Positions 35,705 through 45,527 of a DNA stretch of 64,000 nt are shown one piece after another. The notes under the pieces are model-generated. The model searched no databases. It was not told where the DNA came from and saw only the letters and a program-made list of their open reading frames with translations. The translations under genes and the position numbers were made by a program. This stretch comes from Alloalcanivorax xenomutans (GTDB lineage: Bacteria; Pseudomonadota; Gammaproteobacteria; Pseudomonadales; Alcanivoracaceae). The stretch's first letter is position 1, and every line of letters starts with the position of its first letter. The stretch covers positions 57,611 to 121,610 of the forward strand of contig NZ_OBMO01000017.1 in the NCBI RefSeq assembly GCF_900217905.1. Reading direction: 5' to 3'.

Positions 35705-38700
35705 ATGAAACGTATGTTGATCAACGCCGCCCATCCCGAAGAGGTTCGGGTGGCCCTGGTGGACGGCCAGCGTCTTTATGACCTGGATATCGAACACCGC
35801 TCCCGCGAGCAGAAAAAAGCCAATATCTACAAAGGCAAGATCACTCGCATTGAACCCTCTCTTGAAGCCGCTTTCGTGGACTTCGGCGCCGAACGCCATG
35901 GTTTTCTGCCGCTGAAGGAAATTTCCCGTCAGTACTTCACCAAGGATCCCAAGGACATCCAGGGTCGCATCAACATCAAGGATGTGATCAAGGAAGGCCA
36001 GGAAGTGATCATCCAGGTGGACAAGGAAGAGCGCGGCAACAAAGGCGCCGCCCTGACCACCTTCATCAGCCTGGCCGGCCGGTATCTGGTGCTGATGCCC
36101 AACAATCCGCGCGCCGGCGGCATTTCCCGCCGTATCGAGGGTGAGGAACGGCAGCAGCTCAAGGAAGCTCTGGCCAGCCTCAAACTGCCCGACGAAATGG
36201 GCGTGATCGTGCGTACCGCCGGCCTCGGCCGTGGCGCCGAGGAACTGCAATGGGACCTGGATTACCTGCTCAAATTGTGGGATTCCATTTCCGAAGCATC
36301 GCAGTCCCGCAAGGCCCCGTTCCTGATCTATCAGGAATCCAATGTCATCATCCGCGCCATCCGCGACTACCTGCGCAAGGACATCGGCGAGGTGCTGATC
36401 GACTCCGAGAAGGTGTTCGAGGAAGCCCAGGCCTTCGTCCAGCAGGTGATGGCTGACTACAAGCACAAGATCAAACTCTATAACGAGGAGATCCCGCTGT
36501 TCTCCCGTTTCCAGATCGAATCCCAGATCGAGACCGCGTTCGAACGGGAAGTGAAACTGCCTTCCGGCGGCTCCATCGTTATCGATCCCACCGAAGCACT
36601 GGTGTCCATCGACATCAACTCCTCCCGTGCCACCAAGGGCGCGGACATCGAGGAAACCGCCCTGCAGACCAACCTGGAAGCCGCCGACGAGATCGCCCGG
36701 CAACTGCGGCTGCGGGATATCGGCGGCCTGATCGTGGTGGACTTCATCGATATGGGGCCGGCCCGCAACCAGCGCGAAGTGGAAAACCGCATGCGCGACG
36801 CCCTGGAAGCGGACCGCGCCCGAATTCAGCTGGGCCGCATTTCGCGCTTCGGGCTGCTGGAACTGTCCCGTCAGCGGCTGCGTCCCAGCCTCGGCGAGAC
36901 CTCCAGCATCGTCTGCCCGCGCTGTAATGGTCAGGGCCATATCCGCGACGTGAAATCCCTGGCGCTGAGCATTCTGCGCCTGATCGAAGAAGAGGTGATG
37001 AAGGAGCGCACCGGCGAAATCCAGGCCCAGGTGCCGGTGGCCGTGGGCACCTTCCTGCTCAACGAAAAACGCCCCGTGCTGCGCGATATCGAAACCGCGC
37101 ACAACGCCCGAGTGCTGGTGATCCCCAATCCGAACCTGGAAACACCTCACTTCCTGGTCGAACGGATCCGCGACGATCAAGTCAAATCGCAGACCAGTCA
37201 CGAGCTGGAACTGGTGGACAACAGCGCCGAGGAGCCCGTCACCAATACCCAGGAAGCACCGGCGAAACCCCAGGAGCCGGCGGTCAAGCTGATCACCCCG
37301 GACACCGCCCCGCCAACGCCCAAGGCGCAACCGGCGGCCGCGGCACCAGCGGCGGCCACGGCTGCGGCAACCGAAAGCACGCCCGGCCTGTTCGCCCGGC
37401 TGTTGGGCTGGTTCGCCGCCGTGTTCGGTGGCGGTGCCGGACAGGAACAGAAACAGCAATCCAAGGGCGGCCAGAAAGAAGGACGCCGCCAGCAGGAGCA
37501 TTCCTCCCAGAACCGTGACCAGCGCGGCAACCGCGACAAAGAGCGCGGCCGTGGTCAACAGCAACGGGGTAACAACCGTAATACTCGTAACCGTCGGGAT
37601 GACACGGAGCAGCAGGACGATAACCGTCGTGGTAACCGTGGCAACCAGAATCGCAACCGCAACAAGGCGGATGGCCGCGACGGTGACAACGCCGGCGGCA
37701 ATAATCGCCGTGGTCGCAACCGTGGTGGCGACCGGTCCTCGGACAACAAGAGCACGGACAATAAATCCAGCGACGCCAAGTCCAGCGATGCCAAGGCCAA
37801 CGAGAACCAGGGCCGTCAGGAACGCCGCGGCGAAGGCCCTAAAGCCAACCGCCGTCAGGACGCCAAGGATGATCGTCCGCTGCGCGAGCGTGAACGGCCG
37901 CGCAAGAGCCAGGACGATCGCAAAGCTCAGCAACAGGACGCTCCGCAGCAAAACGCTGAACAGCAAAAGAGTGGCGACACTCAGCAACGCAAGGACGAGT
38001 CCCGCAACGATGGCGGCAAGGCCGCCGCGCAACGGGACAATGACCAGCGCCGCAATGATCAGCGCCCGCAAAACGCCGGCCGGGGCGAGCCCCAGGCGGA
38101 CAACAAGCAGGACACCGGCAAGGGCGGCGCTCCGGTTCAACCGCCGCTGATGACCAGCGAGGACAATACGCCGGGACGCGATCAGGAACGCGGCGACAGC
38201 CGTCCGCCCAAGGCCAAGCTGGTTCCGGCCCAGGAAAGCGGCGAAGGCAATGCACAAGCCGAGCAGGCACCGGTCCAGGCCAAACCGGCTCAGGCCAAAT
38301 CTGCCCGGGATGGCGATGCCAAAGACGCTCCGGCGGAGCAACAATCAGCGAAGCAACAAAACGATCATTCCCGGCAGCAGCACGACAAGCCGGTGAGCAA
38401 GCCACAACAGCCGGAACAGGAAAGCAAGCGGGAAGCACCGAAGCCCGCCGCCGAAGCACCGGCCCGGGACGAGAAACCGGCGGCCTCCGCCGAAGCGGAA
38501 GAGCAACCGGTACGGCGTGCCGGCAACGATCCGCGCCAGCGTAACCGCCAGGCCGCGGCCCAGGCCGAGACCAAGCCTCAAGCGCCCGAGCCGGAAAAAA
38601 CCAACGGCGGTCCGGCCACGCAGCCGGAACAGGTTGCCAAACCGGTAGAGGAAAAGCCGGCGACGGAAACACCGCAACCGGCGGTTGAGCGCGCCCCCGC

Positions 38701-39106
38701 TCCAGCGAAGACCGCGGAGAAAGCAGCGGAAAAAGCCGAGGCCAGCAAGCCGGCCCCGGCCGAGCAGCCGAAACCGGAGACTCCGGCGGCTGAACCGAAA
38801 GCAGAACCGAAAGAAAAACCGGTAGCCGAGCCGAAGGCGGAAGCGAAGGCCGAAACGTCCCCCAGCGGCGACGCCAAGCCGGAGGCAGACAGCAAACCGG
38901 TGGAAGCGGCGAAGCCGGCGGTCAACCCGGAACAGCCGGCACTGGCGAGCGATGCCAAAGGCAGCGGCCCCGAAGTCGCGCCCCAAGCGCCGGCCGCCGC
39001 TCCGCAAGGCCGGGCCAGCAATGACCCGCGCCTGCGCCGCCGCCAGCAACAACAGCAGGCGGCCGCCGCGGCGGACAGTACCAAGGACGCCGACACCGGC
39101 GCCTGA
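35705..39106 (+). CDS. rne: Ribonuclease E
   Basis: A 1133-residue endoribonuclease, the scaffold of the RNA degradosome. The catalytic N-terminal half is so conserved that numbering equals E. coli: S1 domain from about residue 35, Asp303 (VSIDINSS) and Asp346 (VVDFIDM) as metal ligands, Cys404 and Cys407 (CPRCNGQG) as zinc-link. From about residue 500 the chain becomes disordered and rich in Gln, Asn, Arg, Lys, Pro and Ala. A short amphipathic segment ([15 protein letters not shown], about 561-575) could be the membrane-targeting helix. Two NDPR motifs occur at 941-944 and 1106-1109. A strong terminator follows. Confidence 0.97.
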   Translation: MKRMLINAAHPEEVRVALVDGQRLYDLDIEHRSREQKKANIYKGKITRIEPSLEAAFVDFGAERHGFLPLKEISRQYFTKDPKDIQGRINIKDVIKEGQEVIIQVDKEERGNKGAALTTFISLAGRYLVLMPNNPRAGGISRRIEGEERQQLKEALASLKLPDEMGVIVRTAGLGRGAEELQWDLDYLLKLWDSISEASQSRKAPFLIYQESNVIIRAIRDYLRKDIGEVLIDSEKVFEEAQAFVQQVMADYKHKIKLYNEEIPLFSRFQIESQIETAFEREVKLPSGGSIVIDPTEALVSIDINSSRATKGADIEETALQTNLEAADEIARQLRLRDIGGLIVVDFIDMGPARNQREVENRMRDALEADRARIQLGRISRFGLLELSRQRLRPSLGETSSIVCPRCNGQGHIRDVKSLALSILRLIEEEVMKERTGEIQAQVPVAVGTFLLNEKRPVLRDIETAHNARVLVIPNPNLETPHFLVERIRDDQVKSQTSHELELVDNSAEEPVTNTQEAPAKPQEPAVKLITPDTAPPTPKAQPAAAAPAAATAAATESTPGLFARLLGWFAAVFGGGAGQEQKQQSKGGQKEGRRQQEHSSQNRDQRGNRDKERGRGQQQRGNNRNTRNRRDDTEQQDDNRRGNRGNQNRNRNKADGRDGDNAGGNNRRGRNRGGDRSSDNKSTDNKSSDAKSSDAKANENQGRQERRGEGPKANRRQDAKDDRPLRERERPRKSQDDRKAQQQDAPQQNAEQQKSGDTQQRKDESRNDGGKAAAQRDNDQRRNDQRPQNAGRGEPQADNKQDTGKGGAPVQPPLMTSEDNTPGRDQERGDSRPPKAKLVPAQESGEGNAQAEQAPVQAKPAQAKSARDGDAKDAPAEQQSAKQQNDHSRQQHDKPVSKPQQPEQESKREAPKPAAEAPARDEKPAASAEAEEQPVRRAGNDPRQRNRQAAAQAETKPQAPEPEKTNGGPATQPEQVAKPVEEKPATETPQPAVERAPAPAKTAEKAAEKAEASKPAPAEQPKPETPAAEPKAEPKEKPVAEPKAEAKAETSPSGDAKPEADSKPVEAAKPAVNPEQPALASDAKGSGPEVAPQAPAAAPQGRASNDPRLRRRQQQQQAAAAADSTKDADTGA

Positions 39107-39127
39107 TGCCCTGATCCTTCAGGCATG

Positions 39128-39164
39128 AAAAAGCCCTCGCCGGGTTACCGGCGAGGGCTTTTTT
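39128..39164 (+). terminator. Intrinsic terminator of rne
   Basis: AAGCCCTCGCCGG and CCGGCGAGGGCTT form a perfect 13-bp stem with a GTTA loop, followed by a run of six T. A-tract on the left allows some activity on the other strand too. Confidence 0.92.
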
Positions 39165-39195
39165 ATGACCGCCATGGACGGCGGTGACCCTGGCT

Positions 39196-39283
39196 ACGAA
39201 GCCACTGTGGGAGCTTGCCTGCAAGCGAATCTTGGAGCCCGGAAGCCCATTCGCTTGCAGGCAAGCTCCCACAGTGGCTTCGT
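39196..39283. repeat. REP-like palindrome, family copy C (perfect)
   Basis: Two 35-nt arms (39196-39230 and 39249-39283) are exactly complementary, with core GGGAGCTTGCCTGCAAGCGA and an 18-nt loop. This is the best-preserved member of the family found at 8415, 13985 and 61002. It lies between the convergent rne and murB genes. Confidence 0.85.
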
Positions 39284-39367
39284 GGCCCTTTCTGAATTAG
39301 TGTTCCCAGCACCTGCCGATATGGCATTGCAGAAATTCACAAGCCAGAGCGTCAGACTCTCCTGAAA

Positions 39368-40402
39368 TTACGGGACACCAATGGCTCCCGGCATCAACAC
39401 CGGCTCCTGCTCCAGTTCCACGCCGAAGCATTGCCGCACGTCTTCCCGCACCGCCGTCGCCAGCGCCAGGACGTCCACGGCGGTGGCGCCGCCATGATTC
39501 ACCAGTACCAGTGCCTGCTGATCGTGCATGCCCACCGGGCCGAGACGCCGGCCCTTCCAGCCGCTGCGCTCGATCAGCCAACCCGCCGCCAGTTTCCGGC
39601 CTTCGGTCACGGGGAAAGAAACCAGATCCGGATAGCGCTCCAACAACCGCTGGTAGTGGGTCAGCGAGACCACCGGATTCTTGAAGAAACTGCCCGCATT
39701 GGGCAGCTTCGCCGGGTCCGGCAGCTTGCTTTGGCGCAACGCGATGACGGCTTCGCGCACCCGTGCCGGGGTCACTGGCCCGCCGCCTTCCAGTCGCTCC
39801 GCCAGCCCGCCATAGCCCAATCGAAAAGAGTCCAATCGGCAGTCGCTGCCACGACGCAGATTCAATGTCAGGTGGGTAATAATGAATTCACCCCGGCAGC
39901 GGCTCTTGAACAGGCTGTCCCGGTAGGCGAATTCGCACTGATCGGCATCGAAGCTGATGTTGCTGCCGTCGTCCACCGACACCGCTTCCACCGTCGATAC
40001 CACGTCCGCCAGTTCCACGCCGTAGGCACCGATGTTCTGGAATGGCGCCGCGCCGACGTTGCCGGGAATCAGGGAGAGATTCTCCAGCCCCTGCCAGCCG
40101 GCGGCGACGGTGTCCGCCACCAACCGGTCCCAGACCACGCCCGCGCCAACCCGCACCTGGGCCAGGCCCTCATCCACCTGCCGGTAGCTTACCTCATCGA
40201 AAACCGGCATCACCGTCAGGCCGGGCAAGTCCCCGGTCAGCACCAGGTTGCTGCCACCGCCGAGTACGAACAGCGGGTCCGCCCCGCGCCCGGTCAATAC
40301 CCGGGCCAGCTCATCCACATCGGCCGGGCGGGCCAGCCGCTCGGCGCGGGCCGGCAGGGCCAGGGTATTGGCCGTGCTCAGATCCACATCGGTGTCGATC
40401 AC
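39368..40402 (-). CDS. murB: UDP-N-acetylenolpyruvoylglucosamine reductase
   Basis: A 344-residue FAD enzyme that makes UDP-MurNAc for peptidoglycan. The FAD loop LGGGSNLVLT, the IPGNVGAAPFQNIGAYG block, the catalytic Ser in AGSFFKNP and the C-terminal Glu in EQEPVLMPG are present. It is the longer type I form (E. coli-like). The GTG at 40402 overlaps the phosphatase stop as GTGA, so I prefer it over GTG at 40429. It is the last gene of the envelope operon. Confidence 0.94.
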   Translation of the reverse strand: MIDTDVDLSTANTLALPARAERLARPADVDELARVLTGRGADPLFVLGGGSNLVLTGDLPGLTVMPVFDEVSYRQVDEGLAQVRVGAGVVWDRLVADTVAAGWQGLENLSLIPGNVGAAPFQNIGAYGVELADVVSTVEAVSVDDGSNISFDADQCEFAYRDSLFKSRCRGEFIITHLTLNLRRGSDCRLDSFRLGYGGLAERLEGGGPVTPARVREAVIALRQSKLPDPAKLPNAGSFFKNPVVSLTHYQRLLERYPDLVSFPVTEGRKLAAGWLIERSGWKGRRLGPVGMHDQQALVLVNHGGATAVDVLALATAVREDVRQCFGVELEQEPVLMPGAIGVP

Positions 40403-40884
40403 AGCGATGCCCGCAACTGTTCCAGCCACAGCTCGCTGGCCCGTTCCACCAGATCCAGCACCTGATCGAAGCCGTCTTCACCACCGTAATAAGGGTCCGG
40501 CACTTCTTCCGGTTCGCCCTCACCCAGCACTTCCAGGAAACGGGCCACCCGTGCGCGGCCGCGGGCCGGCGCCAGTTCGGAAACATCGTGGAAGTTGCTG
40601 TGGTCCATGCACAGGATGAGGTCGAAACGGTGAAAGTCATCCACCGTGATCTGGCGGGCGCGCAGTTCATCCATGACGTAACCGCGCCGGGCAGCGGCAG
40701 CGGCGGCACGGCGGTCCGGGGCACGGCCGATGTGCCAGTCTCCGGTGCCGGCGCTGTCGATCTCCAGCCGGCCGTTCAGTCCCGCCGCGGCCACCCGCTG
40801 CCGGAATACCGCCTCGGCGGTGGGCGAACGGCAAATGTTACCCAGGCAAACGAACAATACCGCCGGCTTGTTGGCGTCAGTCAT
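40399..40884 (-). CDS. Low molecular weight protein-tyrosine phosphatase
   Basis: A 161-residue LMW-PTP. The P-loop is CLGNICRS with Cys13 as nucleophile and Arg19, and the general-acid Asp lies in [10 protein letters not shown] near the C-terminus. In many bacteria such enzymes regulate polysaccharide export or Tyr-phosphorylated proteins; the position between kdsB and murB is conserved in Pseudomonas. The ATG at 40884 overlaps the kdsB stop by 8 nt (ATGACTGA). Confidence 0.94.
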   Translation of the reverse strand: MTDANKPAVLFVCLGNICRSPTAEAVFRQRVAAAGLNGRLEIDSAGTGDWHIGRAPDRRAAAAAARRGYVMDELRARQITVDDFHRFDLILCMDHSNFHDVSELAPARGRARVARFLEVLGEGEPEEVPDPYYGGEDGFDQVLDLVERASELWLEQLRASL

Positions 40885-41641
40885 GCATCCCTCCCCGCAG
40901 CAAAGCCCGCATACGCTCCAGATCCTCCGACGTGTCCACGCCACCGGGCACGTCCTTGCAGGCCGGCGCCACATGAATCGCCGCGCCATTGGCCAGGGCC
41001 CGCAATTGCTCCAGGGATTCCAGTTTCTCCAGCGGCGCCGGCGGCCAGTTGACGAACTGGTGCAGGAAGCCGACGCGATAGGCATAGATACCAATGTGCC
41101 GCCACCATTCCCCGTCACCAAGCTGTTCCCGATCCTGGGCGAACGCGGTGCGATCCCAGGGTATCGGCGCCCGTGAAAAATACAGCGCCCGCCCCCGGTT
41201 ATCGAATACCACCTTGCAGATATCATGGCTGAACAGATCCGCTGCCGTGGTGATCGGCTCGCATAGCGTGGCCATCTGGCAATCCGGATTAGCGGCCAGA
41301 TTCTCCGCCACCTGGTTGATTACCTCCGGCGGGATCAGAGGCTCGTCCCCCTGCACATTGACGATGATGTCGTCGTCGGCGAGACCCAGTTGCGTCACCA
41401 CTTCCTGTAAACGGTCGGTACCGGAGGGATGGTCCGGCCGCGTCATCACCACCGGACAGCGTTCGCCCACGGCATCGGCGATGCGCTGATCATCGGTGGC
41501 CACCCACACCTGCCCGGCGGCGCTGAGCAGGCAACGTTCGGCCACCCGCAACACCATCGGCTTACCGGCCAGATCCGCCAACGCCTTGCCCGGCAGACGC
41601 GCTGACGCATAGCGGGCCGGCACCACCACGGAAAAACTCAT
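40877..41641 (-). CDS. kdsB: 3-deoxy-manno-octulosonate cytidylyltransferase
   Basis: A 254-residue nucleotidyltransferase that makes CMP-Kdo for LPS inner core. The N-terminal [17 protein letters not shown] and the [11 protein letters not shown] motif identify it. The ATG at 41641 has AAGGAG upstream and overlaps the lpxK stop (ATGA). This overlap leaves no room for the small Trm112/YcaR gene that usually separates lpxK and kdsB. Confidence 0.96.
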   Translation of the reverse strand: MSFSVVVPARYASARLPGKALADLAGKPMVLRVAERCLLSAAGQVWVATDDQRIADAVGERCPVVMTRPDHPSGTDRLQEVVTQLGLADDDIIVNVQGDEPLIPPEVINQVAENLAANPDCQMATLCEPITTAADLFSHDICKVVFDNRGRALYFSRAPIPWDRTAFAQDREQLGDGEWWRHIGIYAYRVGFLHQFVNWPPAPLEKLESLEQLRALANGAAIHVAPACKDVPGGVDTSEDLERMRALLRGGMHD

Positions 41642-42669
41642 TCTCTCTCCTTCTCGACGGATTCCAGCGCCGCTGCGGACGGCGCCGAATCCGGATTCAA
41701 TGCGCGGTCGATCATGGCGTCCAGTATCGTTTCCGGCAAGGCGGCCCGCACCGGCAGCATCCATAGTCGGGTATTGTCGAAGCCCTGGCATTTCACCGCG
41801 TCTTTCTCGGTCATCACCACCGGGCGACCATCGGCGAACGCCAGATCCTCGGGTTTAAAAGCATGGTGATCGGCAAACGCATGCGGCGTCACCGCCAGCC
41901 CCAGTACCGCCAGGGAACGAAAAAAACGCTCCGGATGGCCAATACCGGCAACGCCGTGCACGGCGCCAAAGCGCTCCCGGAACGCTTCCCCGTCCAGGGT
42001 CAGGCCATCGCTCAGACGAGTCAGTTTACCGGGTTTGAGATGCATGGTGACGGCCCCTGGCCAGACGCCGCCGTTGGCCACCAGAAAGTCCACCTGTTCA
42101 AGACGGCTGGCCGGCTCGCGCAAGGGGCCGGCGGGCAGGCAGCGGCCATTGCCGAGCCCCCGGCGGGCGTCGATCACGACGATTTCGGCGGAACGGGGCA
42201 AGGCATAATGCTGCAGGCCATCGTCACTGATCACCAGGTCCGGTGCCAGCTCACGCACCACATAGTTCAAGGCACGGTCGCGGCGTGGATCCAGCACCAC
42301 CGGCACTCCGGCCCGGCGCACGATCAACAGGGGTTCATCGCCGACCACCGCCGGGTCGCTGGCGGGCGTCACGGTCATCGGGTATCGGCCAGCCTTGCCG
42401 CCGTAGCCCCGGGAGATCACCACCACGCTGAGGCCACGCTCGCTGGCGCGCTGGGCCAGAGCCACCACCAGCGGGGTTTTTCCGGTACCGCCGACGGTGA
42501 TATTGCCGACCACCAGCACCGGCATCGGCGGCGCGGTCCGCTGCCGCCGGAAAGCGGCCAAACGGCGCCCCGCCACCCGCCCCACCAGCCAGCCCAAAGG
42601 GCGCAGGGGCGTCAGCCAGGGGCTGCCTTGATACCAGCCCCGCTCCACACGGCGGGCGAAATCAGTCAT
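41638..42669 (-). CDS. lpxK: Tetraacyldisaccharide 4'-kinase
   Basis: A 343-residue P-loop kinase that phosphorylates the lipid A precursor at 4'. An N-terminal amphipathic/membrane-associated region precedes the Walker A loop VGGTGKTP (59-66). ISRGYGG and [11 protein letters not shown] are further LpxK blocks. The ATG at 42669 overlaps the msbA stop by 8 nt. The chain msbA-lpxK-kdsB places lipid A phosphorylation, Kdo activation and export in one operon. Confidence 0.95.
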   Translation of the reverse strand: MTDFARRVERGWYQGSPWLTPLRPLGWLVGRVAGRRLAAFRRQRTAPPMPVLVVGNITVGGTGKTPLVVALAQRASERGLSVVVISRGYGGKAGRYPMTVTPASDPAVVGDEPLLIVRRAGVPVVLDPRRDRALNYVVRELAPDLVISDDGLQHYALPRSAEIVVIDARRGLGNGRCLPAGPLREPASRLEQVDFLVANGGVWPGAVTMHLKPGKLTRLSDGLTLDGEAFRERFGAVHGVAGIGHPERFFRSLAVLGLAVTPHAFADHHAFKPEDLAFADGRPVVMTEKDAVKCQGFDNTRLWMLPVRAALPETILDAMIDRALNPDSAPSAAALESVEKERE

Positions 42670-44410
42670 TAACGTCGTCGGCGAAATCCATCTTGTAGAG
42701 TTGAGTGTAGAGTCCATTCTTTTCCAACAGCTCGGCGTGGGTGCCCTGTTCAATCAACTGGCCCTGATCCAGCACCAGAATACGGTCCGCTTTCTCGATA
42801 GTGGACAGACGGTGCGCGATCACCAGCGTGGTGCGGCCTTCCATCAGACGTTCCAGCGCCTTCTGGATATGGTGCTCCGACTCCGTGTCCAGCGCGCTGG
42901 TGGCCTCATCCAGAATCAGAATCGGAGCGTCCTTGAGCAACGCCCGGGCGATGGCCACGCGCTGGCGCTGGCCACCGGAAAGCTGAGCGCCGTCCTGGCC
43001 GACCATGGTGTCCAGGCCCTTGTCCAGGCCCTGAATGAAATCCCAGGCATAGGCGTTACGGGCCGCCTGCTCCACCGCCGCTGCGTCGGCATCGCGCATC
43101 TCGCCGTAGGCGATGTTGTTGCGCACGGTGTCGTTAAACAGCACCACTTTCTGGCTCACCATGGCGATCTGGTGGCGCAGATCCGCCAGCCGGTAATCCG
43201 GTAGCGGCACGCCATCCAGCAGCACCGAACCCTGGTCGGGATCGAAGAACCGGGGCAGCATGGCGGAAATGGTGCTCTTGCCGGCGCCGGAGCGGCCAAT
43301 CAGCGCCACCGTTTCACCACTGCGAATGGAGAAACTGAGATTACGCAGCACCGGCTGATTCGGGTCATAGCCGAAGGTGACATCACGGAATTCCACGTTG
43401 CCTTCGGTGCGCGGCAGCGTCAATTGTCCCAGGTCCCGCTCCACCGGACGGTCCATCAATTCAAACAAGGAGGCGGCGCCGGTCACGCCGCGCTGAATCT
43501 TGACGTTGACGTCGGTAAGCTGCTTGAGCGGCTTCTGCACCATGCCGGCGGCGGCGATATAGGACAGGAAACCGCCCACGGTAAGCTGCTCGCCCATCAT
43601 CGTGATATACAAATAAGTGATGGCGCCAATACCCACCGCCACGAACAGCTGCACGATCACCGTGGAAGCGATCTTACTGGCATTGAGCTTGGTGTTCTGG
43701 CGCGCGAACCGGCGGCTGACACTGTGGAAGCGGTCCCCTTCCAGCTTCTGCCCACCGAAGATCTTCACCGCCTGATTGCCCTCGATGGCTTCACCGAGGA
43801 ACTGGGTGATGTTGCCCATGGACGACTGAATACGGCGGCTGATATGGCGGAACCGTTTGCTGGTGACATTCACCACCAGGCCGATCACTGGCGCCACCAC
43901 CAGCAGAATCAGCGTCAGCTTCCAGTTTTGATAGAACAGGAACGCCATCAATCCGATCACCGTCAACCCTTCCCGGAAAATCACCATCACCGCGTCGGTG
44001 CCGGCGCTGGTCACTTGCTGGGCATCAAAGATGATCTTGGACATGATGCGGCCGGAAGCGTTGTTGTTGTACTCCGACTGAGGCAGCCGCAGCACATGAC
44101 CAAACACTTCATTACGCATGAAATAGACGATTTCCTGGGCCACCCAGGCCAGCGTGTAGCTGCCCAGGAACTGCCCGACCCCTTGAGCCAGGGCGATGAG
44201 CAGCGGCGCCACGGAGACCACCAGTACCCGGTGAGGTTGCGGGTCGACCACGGTTTCACCCAGGTAGCCGGCCAGTTGCGCGGCGGCGGCCTGGGTGCCG
44301 GCATAGATGGCATAGCCGAGAAAACTGGCGAGTAACAGCAACCAGTGAGGTTTTACATAGCCCAGCAGCCGTTTATACGTTTGCCAGGCACTTTCCGATT
44401 GTTGGCTCAT
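42662..44410 (-). CDS. msbA: Lipid A export ATP-binding/permease protein MsbA
   Basis: A 582-residue half ABC exporter that flips lipid A-core across the inner membrane. Six N-terminal membrane helices are followed by an ATPase domain with Walker A GRSGAGKST, the signature LSGGQRQR and Walker B ILILDEATSALD. Adjacent lpxK and kdsB support MsbA over other exporters. It overlaps exbD by 4 nt. In the Pseudomonas aeruginosa version of this operon, msbA is elsewhere, so its presence here is a difference. Confidence 0.94.
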   Translation of the reverse strand: MSQQSESAWQTYKRLLGYVKPHWLLLLASFLGYAIYAGTQAAAAQLAGYLGETVVDPQPHRVLVVSVAPLLIALAQGVGQFLGSYTLAWVAQEIVYFMRNEVFGHVLRLPQSEYNNNASGRIMSKIIFDAQQVTSAGTDAVMVIFREGLTVIGLMAFLFYQNWKLTLILLVVAPVIGLVVNVTSKRFRHISRRIQSSMGNITQFLGEAIEGNQAVKIFGGQKLEGDRFHSVSRRFARQNTKLNASKIASTVIVQLFVAVGIGAITYLYITMMGEQLTVGGFLSYIAAAGMVQKPLKQLTDVNVKIQRGVTGAASLFELMDRPVERDLGQLTLPRTEGNVEFRDVTFGYDPNQPVLRNLSFSIRSGETVALIGRSGAGKSTISAMLPRFFDPDQGSVLLDGVPLPDYRLADLRHQIAMVSQKVVLFNDTVRNNIAYGEMRDADAAAVEQAARNAYAWDFIQGLDKGLDTMVGQDGAQLSGGQRQRVAIARALLKDAPILILDEATSALDTESEHHIQKALERLMEGRTTLVIAHRLSTIEKADRILVLDQGQLIEQGTHAELLEKNGLYTQLYKMDFADDVND

Positions 44411-44832
44411 TGGCCCTCTTCAGCGGCTTCACGTGTAGTGAGCGACAGCTTATCAAAGCCTAGCTGGCCCGCCACGTCCATCACCGTCACCACCGCCTGA
44501 TAGCTGGCGTAGGCGTCGGCGGTGATCAGCATGGGCCACTCGGTTTTGTCCTGGCCCAGCCGCAACAGTGCGGAGCGCAGGCCGGCGTCGCTGTTATCGA
44601 TCAGTTTTTCGCCGTTGATCACATACTCACCCGCCGACGACACCAGAATCTCCACTGCCTGGGGCGCCTGTTCCGGCGGTGTGCCCTGCGCTTCCGGCAG
44701 AGTCAGCGATAACTGCGTTTCGCGGGTGAACGTGGTGGAGACCATGAAAAAGATCAACAGCAGGAACACCACATCGATCAACGGCGTCAGGTTGACGCTG
44801 ATTTCTTCCTGCCGGGGCCGTGGGAATTTCAC
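44407..44832 (-). CDS. exbD: ExbD/TolR-family biopolymer transport protein
   Basis: A 141-residue protein with one N-terminal membrane helix (LTPLIDVVFLLLIFFMVSTTF) containing the essential Asp of the proton channel, and a periplasmic domain. With ExbB it forms a proton-driven motor. No tonB is nearby; the lpxK/msbA context suggests a conserved but poorly understood envelope role. It overlaps exbB upstream and msbA downstream by 4 nt each. Confidence 0.93.
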   Translation of the reverse strand: MKFPRPRQEEISVNLTPLIDVVFLLLIFFMVSTTFTRETQLSLTLPEAQGTPPEQAPQAVEILVSSAGEYVINGEKLIDNSDAGLRSALLRLGQDKTEWPMLITADAYASYQAVVTVMDVAGQLGFDKLSLTTREAAEEGQ

Positions 44833-45464
44833 GACTTCGCTCCTTGCCCCTGCTCCGGCTCGCGGTCACCGTGGACCAGATCGACCAGATGCACCGCGTT
44901 TTGTTCCAGCCCGACGGTAATCTCCTCCACCCGGCGCACAAAGAAGCGGTGGAAGAAAATCGCCGGAATCGCCACCACCAGGCCGCCGGCAGTGGTGAGC
45001 AGGGCCTGGGAAATACCACCGGCGAGCTGGGCCGCGTCGCCGGTGCCGTGAATCATGATCGCGGCGAATACGTCGATCATACCCACCACCGTGCCAAGCA
45101 GGCCCAGCAAGGGCGTGATGGCGGCGACCGAGCCCAGCGTCGCCAGATACTTCTCCAGGTCGTGGACCACCCCGGTGGCCGCCTCCTGAATGCTCTCCTT
45201 CATGATCTCACGGCCATGGCGGGCGTTGGCCAGCCCGGCCGCCAGAATCACACCGAGGGCGGACTGCGATCTCAAGGTTTCCAGCCGCTCATCGGACAAT
45301 TGCCCTTTCTTCAACCACCCCTGTACTTCCGCCAGGGTGCCCGCCGGCGCCAGCCGGGACGGACGCAAAGTCCAGAATCGTTCCGCCACGATGGCCAGCG
45401 CCACCACCGAACAGATCAGGATCGGGAGCATCATCCAGCCCCCGGACTGCACCAATTCCTGCAC
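44829..45464 (-). CDS. exbB: ExbB/TolQ/MotA-family proton channel protein
   Basis: A 211-residue inner-membrane protein with three helices (MMLPILICSVVALAIVAERF; a central LATLGSVAAITPLLGLLGTV; and ALLTTAGGLVVAIPAIFFH). The latter two are the family's pore helices. It works with ExbD to couple proton flow to the outer membrane. GTG at 45464 with AAGGGG is the likely start; a longer frame to 45506 has no signal. It lies between comEC and exbD as in Pseudomonas. Confidence 0.92.
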   Translation of the reverse strand: MQELVQSGGWMMLPILICSVVALAIVAERFWTLRPSRLAPAGTLAEVQGWLKKGQLSDERLETLRSQSALGVILAAGLANARHGREIMKESIQEAATGVVHDLEKYLATLGSVAAITPLLGLLGTVVGMIDVFAAIMIHGTGDAAQLAGGISQALLTTAGGLVVAIPAIFFHRFFVRRVEEITVGLEQNAVHLVDLVHGDREPEQGQGAKS

Positions 45465-45527
45465 GTTATTATCCCCTTGCTCAGTTGCGGTGGCGCGCCG
45501 TGACATCAGGCCAATCCGGTAACCCCC

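Noticed and set aside
35525..38344. 939-residue open frame on the strand opposite rne
   Set aside because: It mirrors the RNase E coding sequence, has low-complexity Val/Leu/Ala-rich and Gln/His content, no start signal, and its apparent hydrophobic stretches come from the antisense of the Lys/Gln/Asn-rich tail.
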